NCBI GenBank assembly: GCA_002683535.1
Contig: NYTO01000003.1
Location: forward strand, 5,798 to 10,832
Source: SAR116 cluster bacterium
GTDB lineage: Bacteria; Pseudomonadota; Alphaproteobacteria; Puniceispirillales; Puniceispirillaceae
Direction: 5' to 3'
DNA length: 5,035 nt
Positions within the stretch are counted from its first letter, which is position 1, and the number at the start of each line of letters is the position of its first letter. Below, piece after piece: positions 1 through 5,035 of this stretch. The position numbers and the translations under genes were made by a program. A model generated the notes under the pieces. The model ran no database searches. It was not told the DNA's origin and was given only the letters and a program-made list of their open reading frames with translations.

Positions 1-1289
<1,289 letters not shown>

Positions 1290-1312
1290 TCAGCCGTGAA
1301 ACACCTGAGTAT

Positions 1313-1341
1313 ATTTTATGAAGCCGGGCCACGCGGGTCAA
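1313..1341 (-). promoter_or_regulatory. Predicted sigma70-type promoter of katG
   Basis: On the minus strand TTGACC (1341-1336) and TAAAAT (1318-1313) are separated by exactly 17 bases, each five of six matches to the housekeeping consensus. Transcription would start near 1306, giving a leader of about 60 bases before the katG ATG at 1244. This means katG can be transcribed independently of irr. Prediction from sequence only. Confidence 0.7.
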
Positions 1342-1344
1342 GCT

Positions 1345-1363
1345 GTTTGAAATGGTTTTAAAC
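1345..1363. promoter_or_regulatory. Candidate LysR-type activator site (T-N11-A) upstream of katG
   Basis: GTTT (1345-1348) and AAAC (1360-1363) form an inverted repeat with 11 bases between them, the T-N11-A layout used by LysR-family regulators. Its near edge is four bases from the predicted katG -35 box, and its centre is near -48 of the predicted start, a usual place for activation. OxyR is the obvious candidate because it commonly activates peroxide-defence genes, but no regulator of that family is encoded in the window and the short arms could occur by chance in this AT-rich stretch. Confidence 0.4.
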
Positions 1364-1375
1364 TGGACAGAATGC

Positions 1376-1388
1376 CACATTTAATGTG
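1376..1388. promoter_or_regulatory. Perfect 13-bp dyad CACATT-T-AATGTG upstream of katG
   Basis: The two six-base arms are exact inverted complements around a single central base. Slightly offset arms AATGC (1371-1375) and GCATT (1388-1392) add a second overlapping symmetry. The centre (1382) is about 76 bases upstream of the predicted katG transcription start. It looks like a dimeric regulator operator. It does not match the Irr box (ICE motif) as I know it, so the binding protein is unknown. Confidence 0.4.
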
Positions 1389-1414
1389 CATTTTGTCAGG
1401 GTCTGCAGACGTTT

Positions 1415-1434
1415 CGCGCGGCATCTGTCGCGCG
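1415..1434 (-). other. GC-rich hairpin just downstream of irr, possible weak terminator
   Basis: CGCGCG (1415-1420) can pair with CGCGCG (1429-1434) over an eight-base loop, five bases beyond the irr stop codon. On the irr strand it is followed by AAAC rather than a U-tract, so it is not a canonical Rho-independent terminator. A ten-base perfect palindrome, GTCTGCAGAC (1401-1410), follows immediately. These may slow or partly end irr transcription, or protect the 3' end of the mRNA; read-through into katG remains possible. Confidence 0.3.
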
Positions 1435-1439
1435 TGGCG

Positions 1440-1877
1440 CTAATCGGATTCAGCTGCCCTGTCTTCAGCCGCCCTGTCGGCTTCGGGTGAAATGTGGATC
1501 AGCACATTGACGGCATCGATGCTGTGCCCGTCAGGGGCATCAGGCAGGCCGGCCAGCTGGACCAGACCGGCTGGAATATCGAACAGCTGATCATTCTCGG
1601 AATCATAAAAGTGATGGTGATGATCGGTGTTGGTATCGAACACGCTATGCTCGTTATGCACGGTGACACGGCGCAAAAGCCCTGCCTCGGTAAACTGGTT
1701 CAGCGTATTGTAGACTGTGCCCAGCGCCATCTGTTCGCCGGTGGCCAGAATCTCGCGTGTCAGGCTGTCAGCCGACACATGGCGGTGCCGTCCGTCAAGC
1801 AGCAGGGCTGCAAGCGCGAGGCGTTGACGCGTTGGCCGCAAGCCGGCTTCGCGCAGTTTTGCTATCAATGTGGACAT
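1440..1877 (-). CDS. irr: Fur-superfamily regulator, Irr type (iron/heme response regulator)
   Basis: Irr proteins are alphaproteobacterial transcription factors that sense iron through heme and control heme synthesis, iron uptake and iron-using enzymes. The 145-residue protein has the winged-helix fold of the Fur superfamily: LRPTRQRLALAALLL (13-27) and the recognition region TVYNTLNQFTEAGLL (54-68), both close to Irr rather than Fur. Metal/heme-site candidates are His31 and His33 and a run of four histidines (86-89), covering the HxH heme motif of Irr. The CxxC pairs of zinc-bound Fur proteins are absent, and there is no N-terminal Cys-Pro heme regulatory motif of the Bradyrhizobium type. 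The ATG at 1877 is preferred: it has GGGGA four bases upstream and starts just before the conserved domain; a TTG at 1898 would add seven unconserved residues. The C-terminus ends with a duplicated DRAAE unit. It is divergent from fabA and upstream of katG. A PerR-like peroxide sensor is a less likely alternative. Confidence 0.87.
   Translation of the reverse strand: MSTLIAKLREAGLRPTRQRLALAALLLDGRHRHVSADSLTREILATGEQMALGTVYNTLNQFTEAGLLRRVTVHNEHSVFDTNTDHHHHFYDSENDQLFDIPAGLVQLAGLPDAPDGHSIDAVNVLIHISPEADRAAEDRAAESD
1449..1478 (-). repeat. 15-bp tandem duplication in the 3' end of irr
   Basis: Two adjacent 15-base units (1464-1478 and 1449-1463) differ at one position and encode DRAAE twice, right before the final Ser-Asp of Irr. 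This is an in-frame duplication in the acidic, probably unstructured tail. Confidence 0.85.
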
Positions 1878-1924
1878 GGCGTCCCCGCTCAATCGCAAAT
1901 CGAATGCATATTGGTTGTGCGTGG

Positions 1925-1953
1925 AAAATGAGCGCTTAAATGCGACTTGTCAA
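1925..1953 (-). promoter_or_regulatory. Predicted irr promoter
   Basis: A perfect TTGACA -35 box (1953-1948, minus strand) is followed after 17 bases by CATTTT (1930-1925), a weak -10. Transcription would start near 1918, about 40 bases before the irr ATG at 1877. The strong -35 and poor -10 suit a regulated promoter. Prediction only; a neighbouring -10 is possible. Confidence 0.45.
1929..1938. promoter_or_regulatory. Dyad TGAGCGCTTA between irr promoter elements
   Basis: A ten-base inverted repeat with a perfect AGCGCT core and one mismatched outer pair. It lies almost entirely in the spacer of the predicted irr promoter, overlapping its -10, where a repressor would block transcription. A second perfect six-base palindrome, ATGCAT, is at 1904-1909. 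Autoregulation by Irr is possible, but neither site resembles the known Irr box. Confidence 0.3.
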
Positions 1954-2014
1954 TAAGGCCTTGGCGCAGATGCCCATTCCGTGCTTTTTTGGGGGACCGT
2001 CGGCGCTGGAAAGG

Positions 2015-2030
2015 GGCGCAGAAATGCGTC
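2015..2030 (+). other. GAAA-tetraloop hairpin in the fabA leader
   Basis: GCGCA-type arms (2015-2020 and 2025-2030) pair over six base pairs, one of them G-U, closing a GAAA (GNRA-class) tetraloop at 2021-2024. It sits 19 bases before the fabA ribosome binding site. If the fabA transcript starts upstream, this hairpin would be in its leader; no terminator or riboswitch family is recognisable. I could not assign a convincing fabA promoter; TTGTGC (1915-1920) with TAAATG (1937-1942) is the best but weak candidate. Confidence 0.35.
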
Positions 2031-2048
2031 ACCAGACCGACAAAAATC

Positions 2049-2054
2049 AGGGGA
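2049..2054 (+). promoter_or_regulatory. Ribosome binding site deciding the fabA start
   Basis: AGGGGA lies seven bases before the ATG at 2062, supporting this start over the in-frame GTG at 1981 and the ATG at 2071. Confidence 0.75.
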
Positions 2055-2061
2055 CTTCAAA

Positions 2062-2580
2062 ATGCCGCCAATGCAGCAAAATTCTTTCGATTACAACGAT
2101 CTTATCAGCTGTGCGAAAGGCAAGATGTTCGGGCCGGGAAACCCGCAATTGCCGCTGCCGCCAATGCTGATGTGCGACCGGATCACGAACATCTCGGATA
2201 GTGGCGGACCACATGACAAGGGGATCATTCGGGCTGAATTGGATATTAACCCGGACCTGTGGTTCTTCCCCTGCCACTTTGAAGGAGACCCGGTCATGCC
2301 GGGCTGTCTTGGCATGGACGCGCTGTGGCAGCTTGTCGGATTTTTCCTCGGCTGGTCAGGCGGTGAGGGGCGCGGACGCGCACTGTCTGTTGGTGAAGTC
2401 AAATTCACCGGTCAGATTCTGCCGACAAACAAGCTGGTCACATTTGAAATCGACATGAAGCGGGTCATCCTGCGGCGCCTGATCATGGGCATCGCCGACG
2501 GACGTGTGATCTGCGATGGCGACACTGTGTTCGAGGCCAACGACATTCGCGTCGGCCTGTTCAAATCCGAGGAGGGTTGA
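2062..2580 (+). CDS. fabA: 3-hydroxydecanoyl-ACP dehydratase/isomerase FabA
   Basis: FabA dehydrates 3-hydroxydecanoyl-ACP to trans-2-decenoyl-ACP and isomerises it to cis-3-decenoyl-ACP, the step that places the double bond in the oxygen-independent unsaturated fatty acid pathway. It is a soluble cytoplasmic hotdog-fold dimer. At 172 residues it has the same length as E. coli FabA when started at the ATG at 2062. The catalytic histidine is His72 in [20 protein letters not shown] and the catalytic aspartate is Asp86 in the same block; the family motif GEVKFTGQ follows at 111-118 and [10 protein letters not shown] at 138-147. The conserved LGW (96-98) and the presence of an adjacent FabB argue for FabA rather than the related dehydratase FabZ. 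It is the first gene of a fabA-fabB-fabI operon; its last codons (GAG GAG GGT) contain the ribosome binding site of fabB. It diverges from irr across 184 bases. Confidence 0.97.
   Translation: MPPMQQNSFDYNDLISCAKGKMFGPGNPQLPLPPMLMCDRITNISDSGGPHDKGIIRAELDINPDLWFFPCHFEGDPVMPGCLGMDALWQLVGFFLGWSGGEGRGRALSVGEVKFTGQILPTNKLVTFEIDMKRVILRRLIMGIADGRVICDGDTVFEANDIRVGLFKSEEG
2571..2576 (+). promoter_or_regulatory. Ribosome binding site of fabB inside fabA
   Basis: GGAGGG within the final codons of fabA lies six bases before the ATG at 2583. It favours that ATG over the TTG at 2577, which directly abuts it, and suggests translational coupling of fabA and fabB. Confidence 0.75.
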
Positions 2581-2582
2581 TC

Positions 2583-3815
2583 ATGCGCAGAGTAGCCATT
2601 ACCGGCATCGGTATTGTCTCATCCATCGGCAATAATGTGGATGAAGTCACCGCATCGCTTCGTGAAGGGCGGTCGGGCATTGTCCACGCCCCCGAATATA
2701 CTGAGCTGGGTTTCCGCAGCCAGGTTCACGGAACGGTCAAGATGGATGTGTCCGAACATATTGATCGCAAGCAGCTTCGTTTCATGGGTGAAGGGGCCGC
2801 CTATGCGGTGCTATCGATGGAACAGGCCATTGCCGATTCCGGCCTTCCCGAAGAGCTGGTCTCGAACCCGCGGACCGGGCTGATCGCCGGTTCTGGCGGC
2901 CCGTCAACGGCCAACATGCTGACAGCTTTCGACACAACGCGCGAAAAAGGCCCCAAGCGGGTTGGCCCTTATATGGTGCCGCGCTGCATGTCGTCGACTG
3001 TGTCGGCCTGCATTGCCACCTTCTTCAAGATCAAAGGGCTGAACTTTTCCATCACATCTGCATGTTCAACTTCGGCGCATTGTATTTCGTCAGCTGTAGA
3101 TGCCATCCGCAATGGCAGTCAGGACATTGTCTTTGCCGGCGGCGGTGAGGAACTTCACTGGACCCTGTCCGTGCTGTTTGATGCCATGGGGGCCATGTCA
3201 TCCAAATATAACGACACGCCGGAACGCGCCTCGCGCGCCTATGACTCGGACCGTGACGGCTTTGTCATTGCTGGCGGCGGCGGCATGGTCGTGGTTGAGG
3301 ATATGGAGCATGCGCTGGCACGCGGTGCGAAAATCTATGCTGAAATCGTTGGCTATGGCGCAAATTCGGATGGGCATGACATGGTTGCCCCGTCTGGCGA
3401 GGGCGCTGTCCGCTGCATGGAGCTGGCGCTTGCCGGGTTCGACGGCAATGCGTTGACCGACAAGGTCGACTACATCAATGCGCATGGCACCTCGACCCCG
3501 GTTGGCGACATCAAGGAACTTGAAGCGGTGCGCGAAGTGTTCGGACCACGTGGGTATCTGCCGACCGTGACATCGACAAAGTCGCTGACCGGTCATTCGC
3601 TTGGTGCCACCGGTGTTCAGGAAGCCATCTACACCATGATCATGATGCGCGAAGGCTTCATTGCCGGCTCGGCAAATATTGAAAACCCTGATCCGGCAAT
3701 TGGCGATATACCGGTCCCGACAAGCCGCGTTGATGATGCCAGCATTACGCTGGCGCTCTCCAACTCCTTTGGCTTTGGTGGCACCAACGCCACGCTGGCC
3801 CTGCGGAAAGTCTGA
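2583..3815 (+). CDS. fabB: 3-oxoacyl-ACP synthase I FabB
   Basis: FabB is the beta-ketoacyl-ACP synthase I that condenses malonyl-ACP with acyl-ACP and, unlike FabF, elongates the cis-3-decenoyl-ACP made by FabA. The 410-residue product (E. coli FabB has 406) is a complete thiolase-fold condensing enzyme. The active-site cysteine is Cys161 in [10 protein letters not shown]; the catalytic histidines are His301 ([11 protein letters not shown]) and His338 ([14 protein letters not shown]), with Lys333 in the latter block. The glycine-rich end [10 protein letters not shown] (394-403) is typical of the family. The N-terminus [16 protein letters not shown] matches FabB. The ATG at 2583 comes two bases after the fabA stop, and the stop codon is one base from the fabI ATG, so the three genes are almost certainly cotranscribed. 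Pairing with fabA, and the FabB-style active-site blocks, make FabF or another ketosynthase unlikely. Nothing is truncated or missing. Confidence 0.97.
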   Translation: MRRVAITGIGIVSSIGNNVDEVTASLREGRSGIVHAPEYTELGFRSQVHGTVKMDVSEHIDRKQLRFMGEGAAYAVLSMEQAIADSGLPEELVSNPRTGLIAGSGGPSTANMLTAFDTTREKGPKRVGPYMVPRCMSSTVSACIATFFKIKGLNFSITSACSTSAHCISSAVDAIRNGSQDIVFAGGGEELHWTLSVLFDAMGAMSSKYNDTPERASRAYDSDRDGFVIAGGGGMVVVEDMEHALARGAKIYAEIVGYGANSDGHDMVAPSGEGAVRCMELALAGFDGNALTDKVDYINAHGTSTPVGDIKELEAVREVFGPRGYLPTVTSTKSLTGHSLGATGVQEAIYTMIMMREGFIAGSANIENPDPAIGDIPVPTSRVDDASITLALSNSFGFGGTNATLALRKV

Positions 3816-3816
3816 G

Positions 3817-4611
3817 ATGGCAAACGGTCTTCTTGCCAGAAAGCGCGGCCTAATCATGGGCGTTGCCAATGAACGCTCCAGCGCCTGGGGCATCGCCGCC
3901 GCTGCCGCCGAAAATGGTGCCGAACTGGCCTTCACCTATCAGATGGAGGGGTTTGGAAAACGCCTTCGTCCGCTGGCAGAATCAGTCGGATCAGATTTGA
4001 TGGTTGAATGCGATGTTGCGCATGAAGGTGCGGTTGCCACAGCCTTCGACTGGCTTGCCGGGCATTGGTCCAGCATTGATTTCGTTGTTCACGCGCTGGC
4101 CTTTTCGGACAAGAACGAGCTGAAAGGCGGGTATCTGAATACCAGCCGCCGCAACTTCAATGACACGATGATGATATCGGCCTTTTCCTTTACCGAGGTG
4201 GCGAAGGCGGCGCGCGGCATGATGCCGGATGGCGGGGCATTGCTGACGCTCAGCTATATCGGGGCACAGCGCATTTCGCCGAACTATAATGTGATGGGTG
4301 TTGCCAAGGCCGCGCTGGAATCTTCGGTGCGCTATCTTGCCGTCGATCTCGGCGGGCAGAATATCCGGGTAAATGCAATGTCTGCCGGCCCGATGAAAAC
4401 GCTGGCCGGGGCAGCCATCACCGGAGCGCGCCATATCTATCGGCACTCCGAAGACAGCGCGCCTCTCGGACGCAACCCGGCGATTGACGAGGTGGGCCGC
4501 TCGGGCCTCTATCTGATCTCGGATCTGTCCAGCGGCGTGACCGGCGAGGTGCATTTTGTCGATGGCGGTTTCAACACCGTTGCCGTCCCGCCCGAAGACA
4601 GCAGCGACTAG
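3817..4611 (+). CDS. fabI: Enoyl-ACP reductase (NADH) FabI
   Basis: FabI reduces trans-2-enoyl-ACP to acyl-ACP, the last step of each fatty acid elongation round. The 264-residue protein is a divergent short-chain dehydrogenase: nucleotide-binding segment GLIMGVANERSSAWGIA (11-27), Asp66 in the ECDVAHE strand, and the catalytic pair Tyr157 and Lys164 with the FabI spacing Y-x6-K inside NYNVMGVAKAALE; the extra conserved Tyr147 is in LSYIGA, and SAGPMKTLA (189-197) starts the substrate lid. Family length is about 260 residues. The position equivalent to E. coli Gly93 (triclosan contact) is Ala95 here, as in some other FabI proteins. The ATG at 3817 is one base after the fabB stop, preceded by GGAAAG at 3805-3810. 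Longer in-frame starts inside fabB add unconserved sequence. The gene ends 24 bases before the terminator. A few alphaproteobacteria carry a second FabI; whether this is the only one cannot be told here. Confidence 0.95.
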   Translation: MANGLLARKRGLIMGVANERSSAWGIAAAAAENGAELAFTYQMEGFGKRLRPLAESVGSDLMVECDVAHEGAVATAFDWLAGHWSSIDFVVHALAFSDKNELKGGYLNTSRRNFNDTMMISAFSFTEVAKAARGMMPDGGALLTLSYIGAQRISPNYNVMGVAKAALESSVRYLAVDLGGQNIRVNAMSAGPMKTLAGAAITGARHIYRHSEDSAPLGRNPAIDEVGRSGLYLISDLSSGVTGEVHFVDGGFNTVAVPPEDSSD

Positions 4612-4635
4612 CCCCATCAGAAAACAGGCAACAAA

Positions 4636-4661
4636 AAAGGGCGGCCAGATGGCCGCCCTTT
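4636..4661. terminator. Strong bidirectional Rho-independent terminator between fabI and pnp
   Basis: A perfect 11-bp stem (AAAGGGCGGCC at 4636-4646 with GGCCGCCCTTT at 4651-4661) closes a four-base AGAT loop. On the minus strand the GC-rich stem runs into six T residues, an excellent terminator for pnp. On the plus strand it is followed by TTTGTGTTCTTTC, a weaker but usable U-rich tail for fabABI. It separates the two convergent genes. Confidence 0.93.
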
Positions 4662-4688
4662 GTGTTCTTTCACCTGTCTGCAACAGGC

Positions 4689-5035
4689 TTATTCGGCTTG
4701 TTCGGCCTCTTCGGCTTCCAGATCGGCACCGGTGTCCTGATCGACGCGCTTCATCGACAGCTTGACCTTGCCGCGATCATCAAAGCCGATGACCTTCACC
4801 TTGACGGTGTCGCCTTCCTTGCAGATATCGGTGGTCTTTTCAGTCCGCCCGTTCTGCAATTCAGAAATATGCACAAGCCCGTCCTTGGCCCCAAGGAAGT
4901 TGACGAAGGCACCGAAATCAACGGTCTTCACCACGGTGCCGTTGTAGATCACACCCAGCTCGGGCTCGGCAACGATATCCCTGATCCGCGCAACCGCCGC
5001 TTCACCTGATTCGCCGGTAACAGCGGCCACCTTGA
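4689..5035 (-). CDS. pnp: Polynucleotide phosphorylase, C-terminal part (N-terminus beyond the right edge)
   Basis: PNPase is a trimeric 3'-5' exoribonuclease that uses phosphate to degrade RNA and is a component of bacterial RNA decay. Only the last 114 residues are in the window. They comprise the end of the KH domain (about residues 1-22 of the fragment, ending in ARIRDIV) and a full S1 RNA-binding domain: [20 protein letters not shown], then [12 protein letters not shown], then [24 protein letters not shown]. The block [17 protein letters not shown] together with the AEPELG lead-in is characteristic of PNPase rather than ribosomal protein S1. The protein ends with a short acidic tail ([10 protein letters not shown]). 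The reading frame continues open to the window edge; a GTG at 5030 is an internal valine codon, not a start. The gene is convergent with fabI and ends 28 bases before the shared terminator. Confidence 0.95.
   Translation of the reverse strand, partial: KVAAVTGESGEAAVARIRDIVAEPELGVIYNGTVVKTVDFGAFVNFLGAKDGLVHISELQNGRTEKTTDICKEGDTVKVKVIGFDDRGKVKLSMKRVDQDTGADLEAEEAEQAE

Noticed and set aside
1878..1898. TTG start adding seven residues to Irr
   Set aside because: The added residues are not conserved, and the ATG at 1877 has its own GGGGA sequence upstream.
1981..2061. N-terminal extension of FabA from a GTG at 1981
   Set aside because: The 27 extra residues have no counterpart in FabA, and the ATG at 2062 has a good ribosome binding site and gives the exact family length.
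3198..3935. Long open frame on the minus strand across fabB/fabI (245 codons)
   Set aside because: It lies opposite strongly conserved fabB and fabI coding sequence, resembles no family I know, and such antisense frames are common in GC-rich genes.
3991..4683. Long open frame on the minus strand across fabI (230 codons)
   Set aside because: It is antisense to fabI, reads through the terminator hairpin, and shows no recognisable domain.

Overview
This window is a chromosomal segment of an alphaproteobacterium. The support is the block of a divergent Irr-type (iron/heme response) regulator next to fabA-fabB-fabI, an arrangement known from alphaproteobacteria, with alphaproteobacterial-looking PNPase and FabI sequences beside it. 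The DNA is moderately GC-rich, codon use looks uniform, and I see no insertion sequence, phage gene, tRNA, rRNA or CRISPR array. The genus cannot be fixed from the sequence alone.

Layout. Bases 1-1244 (minus strand) hold the N-terminal 414 residues of a catalase-peroxidase, KatG, running off the left edge. Bases 1245-1439 are its control region: a good sigma70-type promoter (TTGACC-N17-TAAAAT), a LysR-type T-N11-A site just upstream of the -35, and a perfect 6+6 bp dyad further upstream. Bases 1440-1877 (minus) encode a Fur-superfamily regulator of the Irr subgroup. Bases 1878-2061 are a divergent control region with a likely irr promoter (TTGACA -35), a small dyad between its -35 and -10, and a short GAAA-tetraloop hairpin in the fabA leader. 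Bases 2062-4611 (plus) are a tight operon, fabA-fabB-fabI, with 2-nt and 1-nt gaps. Bases 4636-4661 are a strong bidirectional terminator shared with a convergent gene. Bases 4689-5035 (minus) are the C-terminal S1 end of polynucleotide phosphorylase, pnp, running off the right edge.

How the genes work together. FabA makes and isomerises the double bond in the C10 acyl-ACP, FabB elongates the cis intermediate, and FabI completes each cycle by reducing enoyl-ACP. Together they are the classical oxygen-independent route to unsaturated fatty acids. Irr is expected to act on iron and heme genes, and KatG is a heme enzyme that destroys peroxide, so the left half forms an iron/heme/peroxide theme. 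The sharing of one 184-bp intergenic region by irr and the fab operon makes joint control possible, but this is not shown by the sequence.

All the genes belong to well-known families with intact catalytic residues. I found no evidence for an undescribed system. The points worth a second look are regulatory: the operator-like sequences upstream of katG and between irr and fabA, and the absence of a recognisable Irr box.
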